Below are positions 41,871-50,153 of a stretch of 64,000 nucleotides of DNA, in pieces. The first letter of the stretch is position 1. The number at the start of each line of letters is the position of its first letter. This stretch comes from Clostridia bacterium (lineage in GTDB: Bacteria > Bacillota > Clostridia > Christensenellales > Borkfalkiaceae), in contig JAFTPU010000014.1 of the NCBI GenBank assembly GCA_017463105.1, forward strand, positions 86,964-150,963, given 5' to 3'. The notes under the pieces were generated by a model. It was not told the origin of the DNA and searched no databases. It saw only the letters and a program-made list of their open reading frames with translations. Position numbers and translations under genes: made by a program.

Positions 41871-41989
41871 AAATGCGGAGACGCAAGCAAGACAAGGCGT
41901 ACGCGGCTTTCCCGACGGGAGTTTACTTAGCGTAAACGAGCGAGGGAAAACGCAAGTACAACGCCGTATTGCGCAACATATACGCATTT
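41871..41989. repeat. Long imperfect palindromic repeat, copy A
   Basis: About 119 bp bounded by AAATGCG ... CGCATTT, with a central GTTTAC-TTAGC-GTAAAC hairpin. A related element lies at 52541-52658 (shared CAAGGCGTA, CGACGGGAGT and ACGAGCGAGG blocks in the same order), and a 15-base piece, CAACGCCGTATTGCG, recurs at 33982-33996. Fills the space between the alcohol dehydrogenase and the shell genes. Confidence 0.75.
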
Positions 41990-41992
41990 AAA

Positions 41993-43192
41993 TCATTTCG
42001 CTACGTAGCAGATCTTTATACCTTGCTGCGCCACGTTCACTTCCATCGCCTCGTTCAACTGATCGAGAGGGAATTCATGCGTGATCAGGTCTTTGATGGG
42101 AATGTTCATTTCCCTTGCCTGACGCAGGAACGCCATCGTCGTAGGATAGTCGTCCGCGCTGTAATCCCACGAACCGACGAGGTTGATCTCCTTGTTGCAC
42201 ATAGCAAAGTGCGGGTTGACGTTGTATTCGCCGTTGTTGACGAAGAAGCCCATTTCGCAAAGCCCGCCGCCGCGACGAATATATTCGTAAATATCCTTTG
42301 CCGCCGCAGGTGCGCCCGTGCACTGGAACGCAAAGTCCGCGCCCACGCCGTTCGCTACGCTCTTGACAAGTTTCACTCTCTCCTCGAGCGTCGTCAATTC
42401 ACGGAAGTTTACGATCGTTTTCGCACCCAGCTTTTTCGCCATATCCAAACGCTTGGGCGTGCCGTCGATCGCGATGATATGGTTGATACCCGCCGCGCGA
42501 AGCACGCTGATCATGACCAGACCTACGGGACCGAGACCCTGTACGAGCACCTTCGAATTGAAGTTGATAAGTCCCGTCGTATTCGCTCTCTTCAATGCGT
42601 GCACACATACGCATGCGAGCTCGAGCAACATTCTTTCCTTCAGATCAAGATCGTTCACGACGAAATACGTCGCGCCCTTGCCGCGGATCAGAAGATGGGT
42701 CGAGAACCAGCCCGTAAGCGGCTGACCGTCGCTGTGAGGAATAAGCCCGAACACGCCTTGCTTATCGCAAAGGTTGGTGTTTGCGGGATGATTACGGCAG
42801 ACGTGGCACTCGCCGCAGCTGATAACGCTGGTGACGATCTTGTCGCCCACTTTAATGGGCTTGCCCGCCGTATCGGTCTTGATGTTTTTGCCGAGATAAA
42901 CGATCTCGCCCGTACCCTCGTGACCGAGCGTTACGGGAATGATCCCGAAGGGATCGCCCTTCCATTCGTGCACGTCCGTACCGCAAACGCCGCATCCTTC
43001 GACCTTTACGAGAATGTCGTCGTCACGCAGCTCGGGAACGGGAAACTCTTTTACTTCGATATGTTTGGGGGAAGTAAGCATCGCCACTTTCGCAGTCTTG
43101 GGAATCGCGCCGTTCGAAGTCGACTTCGAACCGCCCATCTCGCCGAGTATCTTGCGAACGATACTTTCCACCTGAGAAGACGTAATATCCAT
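41993..43192 (-). CDS. Zinc-type alcohol dehydrogenase with N-terminal encapsulation peptide
   Basis: 399 residues. Residues 1-20 (MDITSSQVESIVRKILGEMG) form an amphipathic encapsulation helix like that of PduL, followed by a Ser/Asn linker. The MDR core starts near residue 33: catalytic zinc GCGVCGTDVHEW (Cys70) and GHEGTG (His91), structural zinc CGECHVC with a fourth Cys in NTNLC, and the NAD motif VQGLGPVGLV. Probably reduces propionaldehyde to propanol (or lactaldehyde to propanediol), regenerating NAD+ inside the shell. The usual BMC enzyme here, PduQ, is iron-type; no iron-type ADH is present in the window, so this one seems to replace it. Confidence 0.9.
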   Translation of the reverse strand: MDITSSQVESIVRKILGEMGGSKSTSNGAIPKTAKVAMLTSPKHIEVKEFPVPELRDDDILVKVEGCGVCGTDVHEWKGDPFGIIPVTLGHEGTGEIVYLGKNIKTDTAGKPIKVGDKIVTSVISCGECHVCRNHPANTNLCDKQGVFGLIPHSDGQPLTGWFSTHLLIRGKGATYFVVNDLDLKERMLLELACVCVHALKRANTTGLINFNSKVLVQGLGPVGLVMISVLRAAGINHIIAIDGTPKRLDMAKKLGAKTIVNFRELTTLEERVKLVKSVANGVGADFAFQCTGAPAAAKDIYEYIRRGGGLCEMGFFVNNGEYNVNPHFAMCNKEINLVGSWDYSADDYPTTMAFLRQAREMNIPIKDLITHEFPLDQLNEAMEVNVAQQGIKICYVAK

Positions 43193-43207
43193 GTTCTTTT
43201 CTCTCCT

Positions 43208-44665
43208 TTAAATGATTCTGAACGACTCGGAAAGCACGCATCTTCTGTAACGCGTGAAGCTTCTCGCGCTCGTCAGACCTTCGCCCGTGGGACCCGCGAT
43301 CGTGAAGGTCGTATGACCTTCGCCGCCGAAGCCGATACCCGCGTACGAGGGTGCGTTTTTCACGAAGATCGTCGTTTCCACCGCCCGCGCGAAACGGGTA
43401 AGGTTGTCGATATTCTTCGAGTGCATATGCGCCGTATGTCTGCAACCGTGCTCCGCCTTCACCGCCAGATCGATCGCCTGATCGATATCGTTCACGCGCA
43501 CGATAGGCAGGATCGGCATCATCAGCTCGTTCTGTACGAAAGGATGTTCGAAATCCGTTTCGCAGATGATACAACGTACGTCGTCGCTCACCTTTACGCC
43601 GATCTTGGCAAGAAGCACCGCCGCGTCTCTGCCGACGCATTCGCGGCTGACCGTCTTTTTCACGATACCCGTTTTGGGGTTCTTGCTCTCGACGAGCACG
43701 ATCTCCGCAAGCTTGTTCGCCTGTTCGAGCGTGATCTTGTACGCGCCGTTTTTCAGCATTTCGGAAATGAGCTCGTCTGCGATATTCTTGAACGCAAACA
43801 CTTCTTTTTCCGCTATACAAGGCAAGTTGTTGTCGAACGAGCAACCGTCGATGATGTCCTTGCCCGCTTTCTTGATGTCCGCGGTATCGTCCACGATAAC
43901 GGGAGGATTTCCCGCGCCCGCACCGATCGCTTTTTTACCGCTCGAAAGCACGCTCTTTACCACGCCGGGTCCGCCCGTACAAACGAGCAGACGAATGTTG
44001 TTGTGCTTATACATGATTTGCGCCGTATCCAACGTGGGCTTGACCACCGAAGCCACGAGCACGGCGGGTCCGCCCGCCATAGCGCTCGCACGGTTTACGA
44101 GGTCCACCGCATAGTTGGAAGTCGCGATCGCATTGGGGTGAGGATTGAATACCACGCCGTTGCCCGCCGCGATCATGCCGATACTGTTGCAAATAACCGT
44201 TTCCGAAGGATTGGTGCTGGGCGTAATACTGCCCACGACGCCGAAGGGAGCCATTTCCGTGAGGGTCAGACCGTAGTCGCCCGTTTTCACCTGTGCCACA
44301 ACGTCCGCCGTACCGGGCGTTTTATCGGCGACGAGGATATGCTTTGCGGTCTTGTGTTCGACCCGTCCCATCTTCGTCTCCGCCACGCCGAGCTTCGCCA
44401 TGATCGGTGCTTCTTTACGGCACAGCTCGCGGATCGCGGAAATGATCTTTTCCCGCTCTTCGAGCGACATCGCGCGTACGGCTTTGTACCCTGCCGTCGC
44501 CGCGTCGATTGCGTCGTTCATATCCGCGTATATACCGATCAGCTTGCGTCCGTTATACTGCGTCGAATCCCAATCGCTTCTCGCGGTCGAAACGCCGCCG
44601 CCGAGGCTTTTGATCACGCTTGCGACCACTTCCTCGATCTGGGCTTCCGTCCAATTGATTGCCAT
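43208..44665 (-). CDS. pduP: CoA-acylating propionaldehyde dehydrogenase
   Basis: 485 residues. N-terminal encapsulation helix INWTEAQIEEVVASVIKSLG and Gly/Ser linker, then the PduP/EutE-type fold: MAPFGVVGSITPSTNPSET, IGAGAGNPPVIVDDTADI, FDNNLPCIAEKE with catalytic Cys283. Oxidises propionaldehyde to propionyl-CoA with NAD+. Encoded 12 bp after the aldolase and 15 bp before the alcohol dehydrogenase, the two enzymes that must share its aldehydes and NAD pool. Confidence 0.96.
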   Translation of the reverse strand: MAINWTEAQIEEVVASVIKSLGGGVSTARSDWDSTQYNGRKLIGIYADMNDAIDAATAGYKAVRAMSLEEREKIISAIRELCRKEAPIMAKLGVAETKMGRVEHKTAKHILVADKTPGTADVVAQVKTGDYGLTLTEMAPFGVVGSITPSTNPSETVICNSIGMIAAGNGVVFNPHPNAIATSNYAVDLVNRASAMAGGPAVLVASVVKPTLDTAQIMYKHNNIRLLVCTGGPGVVKSVLSSGKKAIGAGAGNPPVIVDDTADIKKAGKDIIDGCSFDNNLPCIAEKEVFAFKNIADELISEMLKNGAYKITLEQANKLAEIVLVESKNPKTGIVKKTVSRECVGRDAAVLLAKIGVKVSDDVRCIICETDFEHPFVQNELMMPILPIVRVNDIDQAIDLAVKAEHGCRHTAHMHSKNIDNLTRFARAVETTIFVKNAPSYAGIGFGGEGHTTFTIAGPTGEGLTSARSFTRYRRCVLSESFRII

Positions 44666-44677
44666 TGTTTTTTCTCC

Positions 44678-45427
44678 TTATTTACCGAGCGCCGCCAATA
44701 CCTTTTTGGTGATCGCTTCTACCAGCTCTTCTTTGCCGCAATTGCAAGCGGATTCTTCGCCGTAGTCGATACCGGGATGACGTCCGGGAAGATTCATCTT
44801 CTTTCTCAGATCCATAAGCTTTTTAAGCTGTTCGTTGGAGATCTCGTGCACTGCGCCGAGGTCCATTGCGTGCTTACAGATGATCGCGTTGAATTCCACT
44901 TCTTCCATGATGAAGAACGCTTTGGTAAGGTTGCAACCGACCGTCAACGCGCCGTGGTTACGAAGCAGGAACGCGTCGTGATTCTGCAGATACGGCTCGA
45001 GCGAATCGGGAATTTCCATGGTGGAAGGCGTACCGTAATCGCAGGTGGGCACGTTACCGATCGTCAATACCGCTTCGGGCAGAATATACTGATCGAGATC
45101 GATATCCGCAACCGTGAACGCCGTAGCAACGGGAGGATGCGCGTGAACGACCGCCGTAACGTCGGGGCGTTCCTTGTATACTCTCATGTGCATTTTGATT
45201 TCCGAAGAGGGATTGAGTTTACCCTCGATCTTTTTACCGTTCTCATCGACTTTAATGATCATGTCGGGGGTCAGGTCGCCCTTGGATACGCCCGTGGGGG
45301 TGCAATAGAATTCGTGATCGTTGATCTTAACGGAGATGTTACCGTCGTTCGCCGCCACAAAACCTTTCATCCAAAGCTTGTGACCTACTTCGCAAATTTC
45401 CTTCTTGATTTCGAATGGAGATTTCAT
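44678..45427 (-). CDS. Class II aldolase (rhamnulose/fuculose-1-phosphate) with C-terminal encapsulation peptide
   Basis: 249 residues from ATG 45427 (AAAGG upstream; a longer frame to 45628 runs into ackA and is rejected). FVAANDGNISVKI, TPTGVSKGDLTPDMI, zinc His pair VVHAHPPVATAF and LLRNHGALTVG are typical of FucA/AraD-type aldolases. The last 18 residues (KEELVEAITKKVLAALGK) after a Gly/Cys linker form a C-terminal encapsulation helix. Splits L-rhamnulose-1-phosphate (and probably L-fuculose-1-phosphate) into lactaldehyde and DHAP. The choice of rhamnulose as substrate comes from rhaA and rhaB in the same operon. Confidence 0.92.
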   Translation of the reverse strand: MKSPFEIKKEICEVGHKLWMKGFVAANDGNISVKINDHEFYCTPTGVSKGDLTPDMIIKVDENGKKIEGKLNPSSEIKMHMRVYKERPDVTAVVHAHPPVATAFTVADIDLDQYILPEAVLTIGNVPTCDYGTPSTMEIPDSLEPYLQNHDAFLLRNHGALTVGCNLTKAFFIMEEVEFNAIICKHAMDLGAVHEISNEQLKKLMDLRKKMNLPGRHPGIDYGEESACNCGKEELVEAITKKVLAALGK

Positions 45428-45456
45428 AATGTTTTTCCTTTCCTTTATAATATTTT

Positions 45457-46647
45457 TTATTTTGTCAAATTGAGTGTGTCGAGGGCGATCATATACTCCT
45501 CGTTGGTGGGGATAACGTACGTTTTCACTTTCGCGCCCTTCGCGCTTACGTCCGCGATCTCCCCTCTGGGACAAGTAGCGTTTACGTTCTCGTCCATCTC
45601 TATGCCCAGCCACGACATATCCTTGCACACAGCCGCGCGAAGTTCTCTGTCGTTTTCGCCGATACCCGCCGTAAATACCAGCGCGTCGACGCCGTTCATT
45701 TCCGCCACGTACGAACCGATGATCTTCTTAATGTTATGTACCAAAATATCCAAAGCCAGCTTAGCCCGCGCGTTGCCGTTTTCCGCCGCTTCGCTCACGT
45801 CGCGGCAATCGCTCGAAACGCCCGAAACGCCGAGAAGCCCCGATTTCTTGTTCAGGATCGCGTCCGCCTCTTCCGCGCCGACGTTCTTGACCTTTTGGAT
45901 ATACGTTACGACCGTGGGATCGATCGCGCCGCTTCTGGTTCCCATCGGCACGCCGTCCTGCGGCGTGAAGCCCATCGAGGTGTCGATCGCTTTACCGTTC
46001 ACCGTCGCCGTAATGGACGAACCGTTCCCCAAATGGCAGGTGACGATCTTCGCGTTTTTATTGCCGAGAAGCTCCGCCGCCTTCGCCGCTACGTATCTGT
46101 GCGAGGTACCGTGGAAGCCGTAACGGCGGATACGGTAGTCTTCGTACAGCTCGTAAGGGATCGGGTAGATATACGCTTTCTCCTCCATGTCCGAATAGTA
46201 AGAGGTGTCGAACACGCCCACGTGGTTGATATTCGGCATGACCTCTTTACAAGCCTTGAAACCGCTGATCGCGGGAGGTCCGTGCAAGGGATTCAAGCCC
46301 ACGATACTTTCGAGGTATTTTATCTCGTCCGCACCGAGCGCCGCCGAAGCGCGGAGCTTTTCGCCGCCGTGAGCGAATCTGTGCCCCACCGCCGAGATCT
46401 CGTCTACGCTTCCGATCACCCCGAGCTCCTTATCGGTGAGAAGCTTCAGTACACATTCGATCGCCGCGCGGTGATCGGGGAAAGCCGCTTCCGTTTTATA
46501 ATCGGGTTTACCGGGACATTTGTGCGTTACCACGCCGTCAATGCCGATCCTTTCGCAGTTGCCTTTGGCGATCGCCGCGTTCGTATCCATATCGAAAAGT
46601 TGATATTTCAGCGAAGAACTACCCGCGTTTACAACCAAAATTTTCAT
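45457..46647 (-). CDS. ackA: Acetate/propionate kinase
   Basis: 396 residues of the ASKHA fold: VVNAGSSSLKYQLFD, HRFAHGGEKL, FDTSYYSDMEEKAYIYPIPY, RRYGFHGTSHRYV and FTAGIGENDRELR. Makes ATP from propionyl-phosphate (or acetyl-phosphate). Position in the BMC operon suggests propionate as the main product (PduW role), outside the shell since no targeting helix is visible. Full length. Confidence 0.94.
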   Translation of the reverse strand: MKILVVNAGSSSLKYQLFDMDTNAAIAKGNCERIGIDGVVTHKCPGKPDYKTEAAFPDHRAAIECVLKLLTDKELGVIGSVDEISAVGHRFAHGGEKLRASAALGADEIKYLESIVGLNPLHGPPAISGFKACKEVMPNINHVGVFDTSYYSDMEEKAYIYPIPYELYEDYRIRRYGFHGTSHRYVAAKAAELLGNKNAKIVTCHLGNGSSITATVNGKAIDTSMGFTPQDGVPMGTRSGAIDPTVVTYIQKVKNVGAEEADAILNKKSGLLGVSGVSSDCRDVSEAAENGNARAKLALDILVHNIKKIIGSYVAEMNGVDALVFTAGIGENDRELRAAVCKDMSWLGIEMDENVNATCPRGEIADVSAKGAKVKTYVIPTNEEYMIALDTLNLTK

Positions 46648-46650
46648 GTT

Positions 46651-47895
46651 TTAACCTCTCTTGGCGATCACTTCTTTTTCGAATTTTTCGATCGCGTCGT
46701 ACCAATCTTCGCTCAGACCCTGACGACGGAGATATTCGTCCCAAACGTCCGCGTACGGCAGGAATTTCACGCGTTCGTGCATATACAGCACTTTCGTGAA
46801 GTTCGCTTCGTCCTGCAATTTTTTCATTTCCGCATACGGCTGCAGGATCGCGCAAAGAAGGGATTTTTGCATCGAGCGCACGCCCGTTACCCAAGCGCAG
46901 AGACGGTTGATGCTTGCGTCGAAATAGTCGAGCGCGATCATCACCTTTTCGTCCGCGTCGTTACGGATAATTTCTTTCGAAAGCTCTTTGAGCTCGTCGT
47001 CCACTACGATCACGTGATCGGAGTCCCATCTCACGGGACGGGATACGTGGAGCGCCACCTTATCGTAGAACGCAAGGAGGGAAGGGATCTTGTCCGAAAC
47101 CACTTCCGTGGGATGATAATGACCCGTGTCGAGCAGACAGCAGATACCGCGCGTCGCCGCATAGTTCTGATAAAATTCGTTGCTGCCCACCGTATAGCTT
47201 TCGATACCGATACCGAAAACCTTGCTCTCCACAGCGGGAATTACCCATTCTTTGTCGTAATCTTCCAAAATCTCGTCGAGGGATTTTTTCAGACGCAGAC
47301 GGGGTCCGAGACGGTCGGCGGGAATATCCTTGCACCCGTCGGGCACCCAAAGATTCACCGCGCAGGGGCTGCCCATCGCCTTACCCATTTCCGCAGCGAT
47401 CTTTAAACACGCTTTACCGTGCTTTACCCAAAACTTTCTCGTTTCTTCGTCGGGGGAGGACAGCGACAGACCGTCCTTCATCTTGGGGTGCGCGAAGAAC
47501 GTGGGGTTGAAATCTACCCCTTCCAGCCCGATCTCCTTCGCCCATTTTACCCACGGCTCGAAATATTTGTAGGTGTATTCGTCGCGATCGACCTTGCCTT
47601 TATCCTCGCCGAGGATCGCGTAGCACGCGTGCACGTTGATACGCTTTTTACCGGGCATCAGCGAAAACGCAAGCTTTGCGTCTTCGAACAGCTCCTCGGG
47701 CGTTCTCGCTCTGCCGGGATAGTTACCCGTCGTTTGGATACCGCCCGACAGCGAATCGCTGCCGTCGAAACCGATAACGTCGTCGCCCTGCCAACAGTGT
47801 ACGCTTACCGAGATCTTGCTCAATCTTTCGATCGCCGCTTCCGTATCGATCCCGAACGCCGCATACGCTTTCTTTGCTTCTTCATATCTGGACAT
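46651..47895 (-). CDS. rhaA: L-rhamnose isomerase
   Basis: 414 residues. VSVHCWQGDDVIGFDG (substrate and metal region), GIQTTGNYPGRARTPEEL, DFNPTFFAHPKMKDGLSLSS and LDTGHYHPTEVVSDKI are diagnostic for RhaA. Isomerises L-rhamnose to L-rhamnulose with Mn/Zn. Three bases from ackA, so tightly coupled. Length normal. Confidence 0.96.
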   Translation of the reverse strand: MSRYEEAKKAYAAFGIDTEAAIERLSKISVSVHCWQGDDVIGFDGSDSLSGGIQTTGNYPGRARTPEELFEDAKLAFSLMPGKKRINVHACYAILGEDKGKVDRDEYTYKYFEPWVKWAKEIGLEGVDFNPTFFAHPKMKDGLSLSSPDEETRKFWVKHGKACLKIAAEMGKAMGSPCAVNLWVPDGCKDIPADRLGPRLRLKKSLDEILEDYDKEWVIPAVESKVFGIGIESYTVGSNEFYQNYAATRGICCLLDTGHYHPTEVVSDKIPSLLAFYDKVALHVSRPVRWDSDHVIVVDDELKELSKEIIRNDADEKVMIALDYFDASINRLCAWVTGVRSMQKSLLCAILQPYAEMKKLQDEANFTKVLYMHERVKFLPYADVWDEYLRRQGLSEDWYDAIEKFEKEVIAKRG

Positions 47896-47915
47896 AATTT
47901 TCTCTCCTTGTCCTC

Positions 47916-48548
47916 TTATTTTTCTATTTCTTTTTTAAATAACGCCAACCATTCGTCCGCGATCAGCTTCGCGCCCGCCACCGTCGGGTGTACGCCGTCG
48001 GACAAATATTTCTCCGCCCCGTACTTTTCCGCCGCCTTGTCGAGCGTTTCCTGCAAAGGCAGATAATACAAACCGTATTCCTCCGCCAGCCTTTTCGCTA
48101 CTTTTGCATACTTCTTCACTTCGAGGAACTCGGCGTACTTTTCCTTCGTCGCCGCGCCCTCCAAAACGAACGGCTCGCAGATTACGATCTTCAGCTTCGG
48201 CAACCGTTCTTTCGTGTCCTCGATCAGCATACGGTATATTTTCTCGTATCGAACGAGATCGACGCCGTTGCCGTGCCCCAGCTCGTGCCAAATATCGTTG
48301 ATACCGATCAGAATACTCAAAACGTCGGGCTGTAAATTCCAAACGTCCGCTTTGATACGCGCGTACAGATCGACGACCCTGTTCCCGCTGATCCCGCGGT
48401 TTATGATATCGTACCCGTTCGGGTCTTTCGCGAGCAACTCGCCCGCAATAAACGAGGGATAGCCGAAGCCGTAGCTCGATTTGTCGTAATCGACCGAACG
48501 GTTTCTGCCCGCGTCGGTGATAGAGTCCCCGAATAACACAATTTTCAT
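47916..48548 (-). CDS. SGNH/GDSL hydrolase (rhamnogalacturonan acetylesterase-like)
   Basis: 210 residues, no signal peptide. SGNH blocks complete: I FGDSITDAGRN, II RGISGNRV, III GINDIWHE, V LSDGVHPT. Acts as an esterase in the cytosol. Being located between rhaB and rhaA, it may remove acetyl groups from rhamnose- or pectin-derived sugars after uptake. 12 bp after rhaB, 20 bp before rhaA. Substrate inferred from context only. Confidence 0.88.
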   Translation of the reverse strand: MKIVLFGDSITDAGRNRSVDYDKSSYGFGYPSFIAGELLAKDPNGYDIINRGISGNRVVDLYARIKADVWNLQPDVLSILIGINDIWHELGHGNGVDLVRYEKIYRMLIEDTKERLPKLKIVICEPFVLEGAATKEKYAEFLEVKKYAKVAKRLAEEYGLYYLPLQETLDKAAEKYGAEKYLSDGVHPTVAGAKLIADEWLALFKKEIEK

Positions 48549-48560
48549 AATCTTTTTCCT

Positions 48561-49943
48561 TTAAAGCTGTGCGATATCGAACGAATTTTTAATGATCTCT
48601 CTGCCCGCTTTCACGTTTTCGATCTCGCCCGAACCGACCATCTGCATCATCAGATTGCCGATCGCCGTGCCCTCTGCGGGACCCGTGATGATCTGCTTGC
48701 CCGTATACTTTGCCGTCAGCTCGTTGAGAAGCATATTCTTGCTTCCACCGCCGATGATATTCAGCGTTTCGTATTTCTCGCCCGTCACGCCCTCCAAGGC
48801 TTTGAGCGAAAGGTCGTAATATTTCGCAAGGTTGTTATAAATCACGTACGCCATCTCGCCGACCGACAGTCGTCTGCCCACCGCCTCGTTGATGGCGTCG
48901 ATCATGCTTTCGGGTGCCATGTATTTCTGCTCGTTTACGTTGATCTCGTCGTCTACGGGGTTCGCTCTCGCCATGTCCGCAAGCTCCGCGAAGCTATACT
49001 TATCGCCCAGCTCGTGACGGACCTGCTGGATCATCCAAAGCCCCATAATATTGATCTGCAAACGGAAGGTGTTTTTCACGCTCCCCTCGTTCGAATACCC
49101 CGCTTCTCTCGCCGCTTCGCTTGTGTGCGCAAAGTTTTGCTCCACGCCGAGAAGCGACCACGTGCCGCTGGATATATACGGCGTCTGCGCCGACAGGGGC
49201 GCCGCCAAGACCGCGCTCGCCGTATCGTGCGTCGCAGGCAAAACGACCTTCGCTTTATACCCTACGAACGAAGCCACCTCGTCCGTGAACTCGCCCACTT
49301 CCGTACCCGGCTGGCTCAGCTCGCCGAACAGCTCCTTTTTATAGCCGAGCTTTTCGAGGATCTCCTCGTCCCACGTATGCGTTTTCGCGTTCACCATGCC
49401 CGTCGTCGTGGCGTTGGTGTATTCCTGTTTTTTTACGCCCGTCAAGCGGTAATGGAAATAATCGGGCAACATCAACAAAGCTTTCGCCTTTTCCATTCTG
49501 CCCGTCTGCTTGTCGTGCAGAAGCTGGTATACGGTGTTGAACGAGGCGAATTGGATACCCGTTTTTGCGTACAATTCCTCGAAGGGAAGAATACCGTGCA
49601 CCTGCGGGATAGTTTTATCCGTCCGCGCGTCGCGGTAGCAATACACCCCGCCGATCGCTTTGCCGTCCTCGCCTATGAGCGCGTAATCGACGCCCCACGT
49701 GTCGATACCCACGGAATAGGGAATTTTCCCCACTTCCTTGGCTTTTTTCAAACCGTTCAGTATCTCCGCAAACAGACGGTCGGGATCCCACGTCAAGTGC
49801 TTCTCGCCGTCGTAAGCGACCTTGTTTTCGGGACCGTTTTGGAAGCGGTAAATTTCCTCCGTGATCATTTTTCCGTTTTCGAGATGCGCCACGATGTGTC
49901 TGCCCGACGACGCCCCGATATCGATCGCAAGATAATATCTCAT
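48561..49943 (-). CDS. rhaB: L-rhamnulokinase
   Basis: 460 residues, FGGY-type kinase: YYLAIDIGASSGRHIVAHLE (ATP), GIDTWGVDYALIG, PGTEVGEFTDEVASF, LPATHDTASAVLAAPL and the late LNIIGGGSKNMLLN. Phosphorylates L-rhamnulose at C1. First gene of the operon; its leader begins at the promoter at 49999-50027 under likely control of the divergent DeoR-type protein. Confidence 0.96.
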   Translation of the reverse strand: MRYYLAIDIGASSGRHIVAHLENGKMITEEIYRFQNGPENKVAYDGEKHLTWDPDRLFAEILNGLKKAKEVGKIPYSVGIDTWGVDYALIGEDGKAIGGVYCYRDARTDKTIPQVHGILPFEELYAKTGIQFASFNTVYQLLHDKQTGRMEKAKALLMLPDYFHYRLTGVKKQEYTNATTTGMVNAKTHTWDEEILEKLGYKKELFGELSQPGTEVGEFTDEVASFVGYKAKVVLPATHDTASAVLAAPLSAQTPYISSGTWSLLGVEQNFAHTSEAAREAGYSNEGSVKNTFRLQINIMGLWMIQQVRHELGDKYSFAELADMARANPVDDEINVNEQKYMAPESMIDAINEAVGRRLSVGEMAYVIYNNLAKYYDLSLKALEGVTGEKYETLNIIGGGSKNMLLNELTAKYTGKQIITGPAEGTAIGNLMMQMVGSGEIENVKAGREIIKNSFDIAQL

Positions 49944-49998
49944 GTTTCTTTCTCCCGTTTTTTGCCCGCTTTACGGCATTCTTTTCTATCTTGCATAT

Positions 49999-50027
49999 AT
50001 TATATCATACTTTTTTATTTTTGTCTA
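49999..50027 (-). promoter_or_regulatory. Promoter of the rhamnose/BMC operon
   Basis: Minus strand TAGACA (50027-50022), a 17-bp spacer and TATAAT (50004-49999). It is the only strong promoter I see for the roughly 18.7-kb run down to 31266. Confidence 0.8.
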
Positions 50028-50030
50028 TAT

Positions 50031-50079
50031 ATGTTCGAAAGATTGACAAAAAAAATTTTTTATGATATAATTCGAACAT
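50031..50079. promoter_or_regulatory. Paired operator half-sites for the DeoR-type regulator
   Basis: ATGTTCGAA (50031-50039) and its exact inverse TTCGAACAT (50071-50079) are 40 bp apart centre to centre. One lies just upstream of the operon -35, the other overlaps the end of the regulator -10. That spacing is close to four helical turns and fits cooperative or looping repression of both promoters. Confidence 0.7.
50043..50071 (+). promoter_or_regulatory. Promoter of the DeoR-type regulator
   Basis: TTGACA (50043-50048), a 17-bp spacer and TATAAT (50066-50071): perfect consensus, flanked by the two TTCGAA half-sites. Confidence 0.85.
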
Positions 50080-50153
50080 AAACGAAAACAAACGCGCAAA
50101 AATCGCACGTTTATTTTGCGAAAAGAAAGAAAAAGAAGGACCGTATTTGTTTT

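Noticed and set aside
41969-46123. A 1384-codon open frame on the plus strand
   Set aside because: It is antisense to ADH, PduP, aldolase and AckA, all of which have clear motifs, ribosome sites and correct lengths. The translation is Arg/His/Val-rich with no domain, typical of a shadow frame in CG-rich codon usage.
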